Shown: positions 46,560 to 54,702 of the stretch, piece after piece
How the letters are laid out: every line of letters begins with the position of its first letter
How positions within the stretch are numbered: position 1 is the first letter of the stretch
Assembly (NCBI RefSeq): GCF_014490555.1
Contig: NZ_CP061032.1
Span: 496,001 to 560,000 of the forward strand
Reading direction: 5' to 3'
Length of the DNA: 64,000 bases
From: Corynebacterium lujinxingii
GTDB lineage: Bacteria; Actinomycetota; Actinomycetes; Mycobacteriales; Mycobacteriaceae
Position numbers and translations under genes: made by a program
Notes under the pieces: model-generated
The model's database searches: none
What the model was told of the DNA's origin: nothing
What the model saw: the letters and a program-made list of their open reading frames with translations, nothing else

Positions 46560-46928
46560 ATTTGGTGGCGTGCGAGAAAGTAAAGAGAAACGAGTTCACG
46601 CGTACAACGGGGGGGAGCATACGGGGTTGTGTTTGGGTTGGGGGGACTGCGCTGCAAACTTCCCGCTCATGCGGTGAAACACCAACGTTTGTTGCCCGAA
46701 AATGAGTGATTCCTGTGGGACAGTCGGGCGTCTACAGATTCATAAGGGACGCAACCGCTCTGCGGGGGTGTGCTCGGCATGGATTAGATCTTCATATTCC
46801 GGGATGTGGGGAAGAAGACGGTGTTCTGGTTGTCCCGGAAGACCACAACACCGAGAAGGTCATCGTGCTGTCCGGTGGGTGGTCTGCAGCGACTCTGCCC
46901 ACCTCGGCACTCAACCCTGCTGTGGGGG
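46560..46928. other. Gene-free stretch at left edge of copper island
   Basis: About 370 bp between the efeU upstream region and the multicopper oxidase stop. Short frames exist (for example from 46706 on plus) but overlap the oxidase end and show no family features. I see no insertion sequence ends, target duplication or integrase. Likely the left junction of the acquired copper segment. Confidence 0.4.
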
Positions 46929-48410
46929 TTACTCGTAGCGAAGCGAGCTGAGCATCCCGGTTTCCATGTGATAGGCGTTATGGCAGTGAAATGCCCACTC
47001 ACCGGGGTTGTCAGCGATCAGGTCGGCGATAATGGTTTCACCGTGGCGGAGAAGGACGGTGTCCTTGCGTAGCCCGTCGCTGCCGGGCAGCGCCCACGTG
47101 TGGCCGTGGATGTGCATGGGATGGGGCATCATGGTCCTGTTGCGCATGACCATCCGCAGGCGCTGGCCCTCCTGCACAGTCGCGGAGGACGATTGGCCGT
47201 CGGTGAGAATGCTCCATTCATACGGCATCATCTGCCCGCCCAGGTCGATGCTAACTTCTCGGTCTGGTGTGCCCTCGGGCAGGAGTGCACGGTCTGCAGG
47301 CTTCAGGGAGGACAGAAGCAGTCCGGTGGACGACAACTCGGGGAAGTCGACATCGGGGTGGGGGGCCTGGCCGCCGGCGGTGCGGATGACGGCGAAGGCG
47401 CGGTCGTCCTTACCCACCGCCAAAGCCGTGAGCGGGAAGATGCCGTCGCCGAGGATGACCTCGACGTCGACACGCTCGCCCATCGACAGGTAGATCGATT
47501 CGGTCTCCCTGGGCTGGACAGGGAAGCCGTCAGTGTGGGTGACGGTCATGCGGTGACCACCGAGGGCCACCTTGAAGATGGTGTCACCGCCGGCGTTGAT
47601 AAACCGCAGGCGGGCCTTGTCGCCCGGGCGAGCCTCGAAGGTCCGGTGAGCACGGGGGATACGTCCGTTGATGAGGTAGTGCGGATACATCACATCGCCA
47701 GCATCGCCGCCCAGTACCCGGTCCGGGGTGCCGTGCATCATCTGGCCGTGACCTCCCATTCCCATCCTCCCGTTATGGTCGCCCGAACCCATTCCGGTGA
47801 GCTTGTCGAGCTCATCGTCGGGAGTGCCCTGAATGCCATCGACCCAGTCGTCGAGCACGATGGTCCACTCGACGTCCTGGTCCTCAGCGTCTTGCGGGTC
47901 ACGGATGATCAGTGGGGCGTAGAGGCCGCGATCAAGCTGCAGGCCGGTGTGGGAATGGTAGTAGTAGGTGCCACCGTGGGGGACTTCAAAAACATAGGAG
48001 AAAGACTCGCCAGGTTCAATGGGGTCCTGGGTCATGCCAGGCACACCGTCGGCTGCGTTGTGGAGTGCGATGCCATGCCAGTGGATGGAGGTGCTCTCAG
48101 GCAGTTCATTGGTGATATCGACCTGGAGGACGTCGCCGACGGTGGCCTCAATGGCCGCATCCCCGGTGTCAGAGACGTATCCCCACGTCTTGGCTTCGAT
48201 GCCGCCGATATCCAGGGAGAGGGGCCGGGTGGTCAGTGTCCGGCGCACCGTCGGCTCACCGAGCGCAGTGGGGGTGGGGGTGGGGCGAAGGGAGGGACCT
48301 GGTGCCGAGGCAGCGGGTCCAGGGTCGCTGGTGCAGGCGGCCACGGCCCCGGTGCCGGCGAGGACGAGCCCGCCGAGCAGTAACTGTCGTCGAGAAAACG
48401 CGTTCGTCAT
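46929..48410 (-). CDS. copO: Multicopper oxidase CopO (exported)
   Basis: A 493-residue three-cupredoxin oxidase, expected to turn Cu(I) into less toxic Cu(II) outside the membrane. Copper ligand motifs are all present: HWHGIAL (about 110), YYYHSHTG (about 151), HPMHIHGHTW (about 434) and HCHNAYHMETGM (about 476). A Met/Gly/His-rich insert (RMGMGGHGQMMHG, about 215-230) may bind extra Cu(I). The N-terminus combines a Tat motif SRRQLLLGG with a lipobox VAACT, so lipid anchoring is likely. It follows the CueP gene by 71 bp, as in the C. glutamicum cop locus. Confidence 0.92.
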   Translation of the reverse strand: MTNAFSRRQLLLGGLVLAGTGAVAACTSDPGPAASAPGPSLRPTPTPTALGEPTVRRTLTTRPLSLDIGGIEAKTWGYVSDTGDAAIEATVGDVLQVDITNELPESTSIHWHGIALHNAADGVPGMTQDPIEPGESFSYVFEVPHGGTYYYHSHTGLQLDRGLYAPLIIRDPQDAEDQDVEWTIVLDDWVDGIQGTPDDELDKLTGMGSGDHNGRMGMGGHGQMMHGTPDRVLGGDAGDVMYPHYLINGRIPRAHRTFEARPGDKARLRFINAGGDTIFKVALGGHRMTVTHTDGFPVQPRETESIYLSMGERVDVEVILGDGIFPLTALAVGKDDRAFAVIRTAGGQAPHPDVDFPELSSTGLLLSSLKPADRALLPEGTPDREVSIDLGGQMMPYEWSILTDGQSSSATVQEGQRLRMVMRNRTMMPHPMHIHGHTWALPGSDGLRKDTVLLRHGETIIADLIADNPGEWAFHCHNAYHMETGMLSSLRYE

Positions 48411-48481
48411 GATTTAACCTTCCTTGGTGCAAGATTTCAGTGACACGGGAGACAGTCGCAGGTGAGGACCCTGCTGAGCCA

Positions 48482-49078
48482 TCACGTCAGGCGCAGGTCT
48501 GTGACACAGGTGGCACCGTCGTCGGTGGTGGAAAACTCCGTGGTGCCGGTACGCCCCTGGTAGCTGACCTCAATCAGGCCGGTGACATCATCGGGAAGCC
48601 AGAAGCCAATAAACCCGTTGTCGAAGGTGGTTGTCGCCTCGTCCACCAGCACCTCACCGGTCGCCCCATCGGTGATCGTGACCTGGATATCCTCATTGTC
48701 GAGTTCCCCCTGGCAGGTCGTGAGGCTGTGGTAGAAGCAGTCGTGGGTGGAGGTGAGATAGGGTGCGATCGAGACATACGTCTGATCGTCGGGAAGATCG
48801 AGCGCGACTTCCTGGTCATCGCTCGAGAGCAGCAGTTCATCGTTACGCACTGAGGCGATCAGATCCGTGGGACGCTCAGAGACCTTCTGCCGGTCGAGGT
48901 GATCAATGATCTCCACCGCGTCCATGTCGGCCAGGCCATGGGTAGTCAGGAATGTGTCCTGGGACACCGTCCCGTCGGCGGTGGGTTCCGTCCCGTCGGC
49001 GGTGGGTTCCGGGTCGGCGGCCGAACACCCTGTGAGGGCGAGGGCAAGGGCGGCGGCTGCGATCGCTGCTCGTTTCAT
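48482..49078 (-). CDS. CueP-family copper-binding lipoprotein
   Basis: A 198-residue exported protein. Lipobox LALTGCSA gives a lipidated Cys at about 18. Residues about 25-40 hold a duplicated EPTADGT. The conserved part contains CFYHSLTTCQGEL (about 120-132) and the late Cys in ATCVTDL, matching the copper ligands of CueP. CueP in Salmonella stores periplasmic copper; here it would work beside the oxidase. ATG 49078 has AAGGAGA six bases upstream. Transcribed with copO from the intergenic region that holds the CopR box. Confidence 0.88.
   Translation of the reverse strand: MKRAAIAAAALALALTGCSAADPEPTADGTEPTADGTVSQDTFLTTHGLADMDAVEIIDHLDRQKVSERPTDLIASVRNDELLLSSDDQEVALDLPDDQTYVSIAPYLTSTHDCFYHSLTTCQGELDNEDIQVTITDGATGEVLVDEATTTFDNGFIGFWLPDDVTGLIEVSYQGRTGTTEFSTTDDGATCVTDLRLT
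48969..49010. repeat. Perfect 21 bp tandem duplication inside the CueP gene
   Basis: Two identical 21-base units (48969-48989 and 48990-49010) encode the repeated EPTADGT just after the lipobox. It keeps frame and lengthens the spacer. Confidence 0.9.
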
Positions 49079-49403
49079 GTCAATCTCCTTGGATCGTGGT
49101 AAGACCGTGAGAAGACATCGCCTCAAGGTCGATGCCATGCCTTTATGTTGCACGGGTGCCTGACGGGCTAGAAATCAAAAACCTTGTTCACAGCCTTATA
49201 ACAGGGCGAAAAGGGGGTGAATTCGGTGGGCTGGGTCACCACCGGGACACCACCCCACAGCCGTGGGCGATGTCTTTCTACCCGCCCCGGGTATGCGGTG
49301 CAGGCAGTGAAATCCCTGGTGGCGCCCGCTGAACCGACCAGGGGAGGCGATGCCGCCGGCCCGGGGTGGGGCACAGGGGTGACGGCGGCCGAAGGGTGAT
49401 GTT

Positions 49404-49423
49404 TGAAGATTTGATGAAGATTT
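49404..49423. promoter_or_regulatory. CopR operator (tandem TGAAGATTT)
   Basis: TGAAGATTT occurs twice separated by GA, an exact match to the CopR motif I recall for C. glutamicum (TGAAGATTT-N2-TGAAGATTT). It lies 61 bp before copR and 326 bp before the divergent CueP-copO genes, able to serve both. The rest of the 49079-49483 gap shows no gene. Confidence 0.88.
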
Positions 49424-49483
49424 CACCGCCGGGCACTGAGCGAGGGTGGTATTCCCCCTCTGGCCGGAGCAATACTGGGGTTT

Positions 49484-50206
49484 ATGGCTGACCGCACACC
49501 GACCACCGCCACGCCCCCGGGGCGGGTGCTGGTCGTCGATGATGAACAACCCCTGGCTCAGATGGTGGCCTCCTACCTCGTCCGGGCCGGCTTCGATACC
49601 CGCCAGGCGCACACCGGCACCCAGGCCGTGGACGAGGCCCGTCGCTATTCCCCCGATGTTGTGGTGCTGGATCTGGGGCTGCCCGAACTCGACGGCCTGG
49701 AGGTGTGCCGACGGATCCGCACCTTCTCGGACTGCTACATCCTCATGCTCACCGCGCGTGGCAGCGAGGACGACAAGATCAGCGGTTTGACCCTGGGGGC
49801 GGATGACTACATCACCAAACCTTTTAGCATCCGGGAACTGGTGACCCGGGTGCATGCGGTGCTGCGCCGCCCGCGCACCAGCACCACCTCACCGCAGGTG
49901 ACCACCCCCTTGATCGTTGGTGACCTCATCCTTGACCCCGTCGCCCATCAGGTGCGGGTGGGGGAGACGACCGTGGAGCTCACCCGCACGGAGTTCGAGC
50001 TGCTGGTTGCCCTGGCCCTGCGCCCCGGCCAGGTGCTGACCCGCCACGACCTGGTCACCGAGGTCTGGGACACCACCTGGGTCGGTGATGAACGCATCGT
50101 CGATGTCCACATCGGCAACTTGCGTCGCAAGCTCGGCACCGACACCCGGGGCCGGGGGTTTATCGACACCGTGCGTGGCGTGGGCTACCGGGTGGGGCAG
50201 CCATGA
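49484..50206 (+). CDS. copR: Copper-responsive response regulator CopR
   Basis: A 240-residue OmpR-family regulator. The receiver has DDEQP near residue 18, phosphoacceptor Asp in VVVLDLGLPELDG (about 65) and Lys in ITKPFSIREL (about 114). The winged-helix output domain (about 145-238) ends VRGVGYRVG. Identity rests on the adjacent sensor, the oxidase and CueP genes and the exact tandem CopR box. It overlaps copS by four bases (ATGA). Codons such as GAT, CCC and GGG are more frequent than in flanking core genes. Confidence 0.9.
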   Translation: MADRTPTTATPPGRVLVVDDEQPLAQMVASYLVRAGFDTRQAHTGTQAVDEARRYSPDVVVLDLGLPELDGLEVCRRIRTFSDCYILMLTARGSEDDKISGLTLGADDYITKPFSIRELVTRVHAVLRRPRTSTTSPQVTTPLIVGDLILDPVAHQVRVGETTVELTRTEFELLVALALRPGQVLTRHDLVTEVWDTTWVGDERIVDVHIGNLRRKLGTDTRGRGFIDTVRGVGYRVGQP

Positions 50207-51330
50207 ATCACGGACCCGGCCTGACCTTCCGCTTCCTGGCCGCCCAGGCGCTGGTCGTGGTGATTAGCCTGCTGGTGGCCGCGACCGTGGCCACGATGGT
50301 GGGCCCGACCCTGTTCCAGGATCATATGTTGATGACCGGCCGGGAGTACCCCTCGCTGGAGCTGTTGCATGCCGAGCAGGCCTACCGGGACGCCAACCTG
50401 ATCACCCTGGCCGTCGCCCTGCCCACCGCCTTGATCAGCGCCCTGCTGGCCAGCCTGTGGTTATCGCGTCGCCTGCGCACCCCCCTGCAGGATCTCACCC
50501 GCGCCGCTACCAGCCTGACGGCCGGCAACTATCGTATCCGCGTGCCCGCCGGAGAGGCAGGCCCCGAGGTCACCACCCTGGCGCATGCCTTCAACACCAT
50601 GGCCGACCGGCTGGAACACACCGAACAGGTCCGCCGCCAGATGCTCTCTGATCTGGCCCACGAAATGGGCACCCCCTTATCGGTGCTCACGGTCTACCTC
50701 GATGGTCTCCAGGACGGGGCCGTGGACTGGAATAATGCCACCCACACGATCATGGCTGACCAACTCACCCGCCTGACCCGGTTGATGGAAGACATCGACG
50801 ATGTCTCCCGGGCCCAGGAACACCGGATCGATTTGGACCTGGCGGAGGAAGGGCTCGGGGATCTGCTCCATACCGCCGCTGCTGCCGCGGAGGAAGCTTA
50901 TGCTGACAAAGGCGTCGATTTACAGGTCGAGACCATTACGGACACCGCCCGGGTGCTCGTGGACCGGCAACGCTTCGGCCAGGTGATGAGCAATCTCCTG
51001 TCGAACGCGCTACGGCATACCCCGGCCGGCGGGCAGGTCCGGATCAGCGTCCACCGACAGGGGGCGTCCACCGCGCTCATCCACGTCGCCGATGACGGCG
51101 AGGGCATCCCGCCTGACCAGCTCGGACACATCTTCGAACGCTTCTACCGGGGGGATGCCGCCCGCAGCCGGGACAACGGCGGGGCCGGTATCGGTCTGAC
51201 CATCTCCAAGGCATTGATCGAGGCCCACGGCGGCACTCTCACCGCCACCTCCCCCGGACCCGGTCGCGGAGCGGTGTTTGCCCTCAGCCTCCCGCTGTCC
51301 CCTCCCGACAGTGAGGAGGCTGCTTGGTGA
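50203..51330 (+). CDS. copS: Copper-responsive sensor kinase CopS
   Basis: A 375-residue sensor kinase. Transmembrane helices at about 13-35 and 66-88 enclose a short external loop of about 30 residues (LFQDHMLMTGREYPSLELLH) with Met and His that could sense copper. HAMP follows, then the H-box MLSDLAHEMGTPLSVLTVY, with HEMGTP in place of the usual HELRTP, and an ATPase domain with NLLSNALRHTP, DDGEGI and GGAGIGL. The small sensor loop is typical of copper sensors in actinobacteria. Coupled to copR. Confidence 0.9.
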   Translation: MNHGPGLTFRFLAAQALVVVISLLVAATVATMVGPTLFQDHMLMTGREYPSLELLHAEQAYRDANLITLAVALPTALISALLASLWLSRRLRTPLQDLTRAATSLTAGNYRIRVPAGEAGPEVTTLAHAFNTMADRLEHTEQVRRQMLSDLAHEMGTPLSVLTVYLDGLQDGAVDWNNATHTIMADQLTRLTRLMEDIDDVSRAQEHRIDLDLAEEGLGDLLHTAAAAAEEAYADKGVDLQVETITDTARVLVDRQRFGQVMSNLLSNALRHTPAGGQVRISVHRQGASTALIHVADDGEGIPPDQLGHIFERFYRGDAARSRDNGGAGIGLTISKALIEAHGGTLTATSPGPGRGAVFALSLPLSPPDSEEAAW

Positions 51331-51369
51331 CCGCACCCTGCCCCGCGTGAGGGCCGTGCCCTCCACCCC

Positions 51370-51399
51370 TTGAAAAATTACCCCTGGGGGGTATATGCT
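51370..51399 (+). promoter_or_regulatory. copZ promoter with CsoR-like palindrome in the spacer
   Basis: -35 TTGAAA (51370-51375), 18 bp spacer, -10 TATGCT (51394-51399). The spacer contains TACCCC-T-GGGGGGTA, a G/C palindrome of the kind bound by CsoR Cu(I) repressors. Occupancy there would block RNA polymerase. Confidence 0.6.
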
Positions 51400-51441
51400 A
51401 GCGAGCGTTACCGCATCCCACCGACCCGTAGGAGCTTTCCC

Positions 51442-51768
51442 ATGATCAACCCCCCGCCCCGCCTCTTGCCGATGGCCTCTCACGGCTGCAGCTGTTGCGG
51501 ACCCGACTCACATGCCGACACCGCCTCCATCCCTGCCGCCAGCGACTCGTCAGCAGGAGGATCCTCCTCTAGCTACCAGGTCACCGGCCTGACCTGCGGG
51601 CACTGCGTGAAACGCGTGACCCAGGCCCTTCAGGCCCTCCCCCAGGTCGACGATGTCCAGATTGATCTCGCTGCTGGTGGTGTTTCCACCGTCACGGTCA
51701 CCGGTGTCGTACCTCCGGAGATGGTTCGCTGGGCCATCGAAGAGGCCGGCTACACCGTCTTATCCTGA
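51442..51768 (+). CDS. copZ: Heavy-metal-associated (HMA) copper chaperone, CopZ-like
   Basis: A 108-residue protein. The C-terminal HMA domain (about 45-108) starts SYQVTGLTCGHCVKRVTQAL, with the CxxC copper site. An N-terminal extension carries a second Cys cluster, HGCSCCGPDSH (about 14-24), followed by a Ser/Ala linker; this extension resembles corynebacterial HMA proteins of cop loci. ATG 51442 has AGGAG seven bases upstream. It would normally pass copper to a P-type ATPase encoded next to it, and only a remnant of that gene is here. Confidence 0.88.
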   Translation: MINPPPRLLPMASHGCSCCGPDSHADTASIPAASDSSAGGSSSSYQVTGLTCGHCVKRVTQALQALPQVDDVQIDLAAGGVSTVTVTGVVPPEMVRWAIEEAGYTVLS

Positions 51769-51940
51769 TCAGTTTTACCCCCACCATTCCGGTGATCACG
51801 ATGGTGATAACCCCGCTCCGGAAACAAACCACCCCCACCACCCGGATCATGCCAGCCACGAACACCACGCAGATGCCGACACCCACGGCCAGGCGATGCC
51901 CCACGATCACCCGCACTCCGCCCTGCAGGCGAGAGGTTTT
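51769..51940 (+). pseudogene. His-rich N-terminal stub of a copper P-type ATPase
   Basis: The frame 51765-51936 reads FYPHHSGDHDGDNP, then HPHHPDHASHEHHADADTHG and HDHPHSALQARGF, a His-rich tail like the start of CopB-type Cu-ATPases. No start codon precedes it in frame, and after about 51940 the reading continues as antisense of the neighbouring gene, without helices, DKTGT or CPC. In the C. glutamicum cop locus a copper ATPase gene follows the HMA gene. So this is best read as the remainder of a deleted ATPase gene at the right edge of the island. Confidence 0.6.
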
Positions 51941-51964
51941 ATATCTGCGTTGAACCAGAGTGGT

Positions 51965-52654
51965 TTACCCAACCACCTTCAGCACCGCCTCGCCGACTCC
52001 GGCGGCGGAGGTGGGGTTCTGGCCGGTGATGAGGTTGCCGTCGATAACCACGTGCTTGGTCATCGGGATCTTGGCGGTGGTGTACTCGCCGGCCTGCTCG
52101 CGCAGTTTGTCCTCCAGGCTGAACGGGACCTCGTCGGTGCGGTTGGCTAGTTTTTCTTCGGTCCAGGAGTAGCCGGTGACGGTGCGGTCGTCGAGAAGCT
52201 TGCTGCCGTTGGCCAGGGTGACGTCGAGGAGACCGCACGGGCCGTGGCAGACCGCGGAGACGATCTTGTCGTTGTCGGCGAAGTAGGCGACGGCCTTTTT
52301 CACCTCGTCGTTGGAGAAGTCGAACATGGTGCCGTGGCCACCGATGAGGTAGATGCCGTCGTAATCCTCGAGGTTGACGTCGGCGATGGCTGGGGTGTTG
52401 TCGAGAAGTGACATGAACTCGGGGTCCTCGTAGCGCTTGTTCGTCCCGCCCATCTGGATGACCGGGGTTTTCAGGCTCACCGGGTCGATGGGCACGGCGC
52501 CGCCGGCGACGCTGGCGAGGTCGACCTCGTGGCCGGCTTCGGTGAGCACGTCGTAGAAGTGAGTGAATTCGCCGAGCCACATGCCGGTGCGAATACCGGA
52601 GTTCTCGTAACGGTGGGCGCTGGTGGACAGTGCAAGAAACTTCATGCGTCCCAT
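51965..52654 (-). CDS. DJ-1/PfpI (Hsp31-like) family protein
   Basis: A 229-residue type 1 glutamine amidotransferase-like protein. The nucleophile elbow is VSAVCHGPCGLLD (about 135-147), Cys followed by His, with GGHGTMFDF (about 104-112) and Glu in MWLGEFTHFY (about 27). This is the Hsp31/glyoxalase III-like subgroup, which includes chaperones and methylglyoxal-detoxifying enzymes; which applies is not decidable. ATG 52654 has GAGG five bases away; ATG 52645 is the alternative. It ends 25 bp from the ATPase stub, so it is the first core gene after the island. Confidence 0.87.
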   Translation of the reverse strand: MGRMKFLALSTSAHRYENSGIRTGMWLGEFTHFYDVLTEAGHEVDLASVAGGAVPIDPVSLKTPVIQMGGTNKRYEDPEFMSLLDNTPAIADVNLEDYDGIYLIGGHGTMFDFSNDEVKKAVAYFADNDKIVSAVCHGPCGLLDVTLANGSKLLDDRTVTGYSWTEEKLANRTDEVPFSLEDKLREQAGEYTTAKIPMTKHVVIDGNLITGQNPTSAAGVGEAVLKVVG

Positions 52655-52674
52655 TATGGCCTCGTTATGCGCCG

Positions 52675-52680
52675 TATAGT
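52675..52680 (+). promoter_or_regulatory. -10 element of the NCS1 permease, leaderless geometry
   Basis: TATAGT ends six bases before ATG 52687. No ribosome site fits, so the transcript is probably leaderless. Confidence 0.5.
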
Positions 52681-52686
52681 TTGTAT

Positions 52687-54141
52687 ATGGCAAATAGCAC
52701 ACCACCGGCGAAGAGTGCGCCAGTTGTAGAAACCCTGGGCATCGACATCGTTCCCGAATCTGAGCGCACCGCGAAACCCTCGGACCTGTTTTGGCCGTGG
52801 TTCGCCGCGAACATCTCAGTGTTCGGCATTTCCTACGGCTCGTTCGTGCTTTGGTTTGGGCTGTCATTTTGGCAAGGGGCAGTAGTCACCGTGCTCGGCG
52901 TGACGTTCTCGTTCTTCCTCTGTGGGCTCATTGCGGTGGCGGGCAAGCGCGGGTCCGCGCCGACCATGGTGCTCTCACGTGCCGCGTTCGGAGTGAAGGG
53001 GCAAAAAGTTCCCGGCGTCGTCTCCTGGCTGACATCCATCGGGTGGGAGACGTTCCTGGCGATTATGGCGGTGCTAGCAACCACCACAGTGATTCGGGAA
53101 CTTGGCGGTAACCCGGGCACAGGCACCAAGGTTTTGGCGACGCTCATTGTCGCCGGCTTGGTCGTGGGGGCGTCAGTGCTGGGCTACCACACGATTATGA
53201 AACTGCAATCGGTACTGACCTGGATTACCGGTGCGGTGACCATCCTGTACATGGGGCTGACTATCCCGCGCATCGATTGGACCGCGGTGCAGGCGATTCC
53301 CTCGGGTTCTGTAGGCAACGTGGTGGGCGCGCTGGTGATGGTGATGACCGGCTTCGGCCTCGGCTGGATCAACATCGCCGCCGACTGGTCGCGGTACCAG
53401 CGCCGCGACACCCCGGATGGATCAATCATTTTCTGGAACACCTTCGGCGGCGCGGTCGCCCCAGCGATTTTGGTGGTCTTTGGTCTGTTGCTCGCGGCGT
53501 CTGACGCGTCGCTCGCGGAGGCGATCGCGGACGACCCGATCGGTGCGCTCGCAGTCGTGCTGCCTACCTGGGTGCTCGTGCCGTTTCTGATCACCGCGGT
53601 GCTCGCGCTGGTCTCCGGCGCGGTGCTGGGCATCTACTCGTCCGGCCTGACGCTACTGACTTTGGGAATTAACATCCCCCGCCCGGCAGCAGCCGCTATC
53701 GACGGCGTGATCCTCACCCTGGGCACCATCTGGGTGGTCTTCTTCGCCCAGAGCTTCCTCGGGCCATTCCAGTCGTTTTTGATCACCCTCGGCGTGCCGC
53801 TGGCAAGTTGGGCGGGCATCCTCATCGCAGATATCTACACCCGCACCAAAAACTACGACGAGCCCGCGCTCTACGACCCGAACGGGCGCTACGGTGCGGT
53901 GGACTGGATCTCGATCGCGATCTTGATTGTTTCCTCGATCATTGGCTGGGGACTGGTGGTGAACCTGTTTGCGGAAGAAGCGGCCTGGAACAACTGGCAG
54001 GGCTACCTCCTGCCGCTGGTGGGCGAGCACTGGGCAGACGCGAACCTAGGTGTGCTCGTCGCCCTCGTGCTCTCCTTTGTGGCAGCGTGGTTTGCGCGCC
54101 GGGGCCGCATCCGCCGCCAGGAGGGGACCGCAGCGAACTAG
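52687..54141 (+). CDS. NCS1-family nucleobase or related permease
   Basis: A 484-residue transporter with about 12 hydrophobic segments starting at residue 37. It resembles cytosine/purine permeases of the NCS1 family: FAANISVFGISYGSF in helix 1 and GFGLGWINIAADWSRY in helix 6 correspond to the substrate and sodium sites, and the long ADIYTRTKNYDEPALYDPNG loop precedes the last helices. Substrate is not predictable among cytosine, purines, hydantoin or thiamine precursors; the thi genes 2 kb away make the last worth testing. It converges on the next gene with a four-base overlap. Confidence 0.85.
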   Translation: MANSTPPAKSAPVVETLGIDIVPESERTAKPSDLFWPWFAANISVFGISYGSFVLWFGLSFWQGAVVTVLGVTFSFFLCGLIAVAGKRGSAPTMVLSRAAFGVKGQKVPGVVSWLTSIGWETFLAIMAVLATTTVIRELGGNPGTGTKVLATLIVAGLVVGASVLGYHTIMKLQSVLTWITGAVTILYMGLTIPRIDWTAVQAIPSGSVGNVVGALVMVMTGFGLGWINIAADWSRYQRRDTPDGSIIFWNTFGGAVAPAILVVFGLLLAASDASLAEAIADDPIGALAVVLPTWVLVPFLITAVLALVSGAVLGIYSSGLTLLTLGINIPRPAAAAIDGVILTLGTIWVVFFAQSFLGPFQSFLITLGVPLASWAGILIADIYTRTKNYDEPALYDPNGRYGAVDWISIAILIVSSIIGWGLVVNLFAEEAAWNNWQGYLLPLVGEHWADANLGVLVALVLSFVAAWFARRGRIRRQEGTAAN

Positions 54142-54611
54142 GTGGCCGGGTTGCTGACCAGGATGCGGTCGATCTGCTCGGCTAGGTCCTCCGGCGGGTC
54201 CGCGCCGAAGTCGCCGGGGTACTCGCGGTCGGCTTCCTCGACTGCCTTCGGGTCCTCTTCGCCGGTGGCGAGGTGCGCCTCAGTGAGATCCAGGAGCCGC
54301 TTCAGCCGCGCCAGGTTGAGTTGGTAGGCGCCGTCATGCTCGGGGCCGTCGACCTCTTTGAGCCAGCCGGTGCCGGTGAAGACGAATAGGCGGGACTCGA
54401 TCAGATCGCGCTTGAGCCAGGCGTGCATCCTGTCGCCGCCGAGGTTGTCCACCCGGCCGGCCGTTGCGTGTCTCACGGTGCCGTGGGCGGTGAGGGTCGG
54501 GCCGGTGGTGTCGTCGGCAAGCAATGCGATCTGCGTGAGGATTTTCAGTTCTCCGGGGAGTAGGGACGGGGTTTCGATGCACCCCACTGCGACTTTGAGC
54601 AACTCGCCCAA
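54138..54611 (-). CDS. Hypothetical protein, possible winged-helix fold
   Basis: A 157-residue soluble protein I cannot assign. An early helical stretch, LLPGELKILTQIALLADD, followed by GGDRMHAWLKRDLIESRLFV and FTGTGWLKEVDG, recalls the order of a winged helix, but no family match is claimed. The start is uncertain: TTG 54611 has an excellent AAGGAGG five bases upstream; TTG 54644 would be a leaderless start, six bases after a TATAAT at 54651-54656. The acidic C-terminus ends EQIDRILVSNPAT. Confidence 0.65.
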   Translation of the reverse strand: MGELLKVAVGCIETPSLLPGELKILTQIALLADDTTGPTLTAHGTVRHATAGRVDNLGGDRMHAWLKRDLIESRLFVFTGTGWLKEVDGPEHDGAYQLNLARLKRLLDLTEAHLATGEEDPKAVEEADREYPGDFGADPPEDLAEQIDRILVSNPAT

Positions 54612-54702
54612 CGGCGCCTCCTTATTCGGTTGTGCAGGGGACAAGGCGACATTATAAATTTGCCGCCGATCCCAGGAGGCGCCGATTCGAACGGGTAAGC
54701 GA

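Noticed and set aside
46706..46951. Possible small gene at the left edge of the copper island
   Set aside because: Weak start, overlaps the oxidase stop and no recognised features; not enough to call a transposase remnant.
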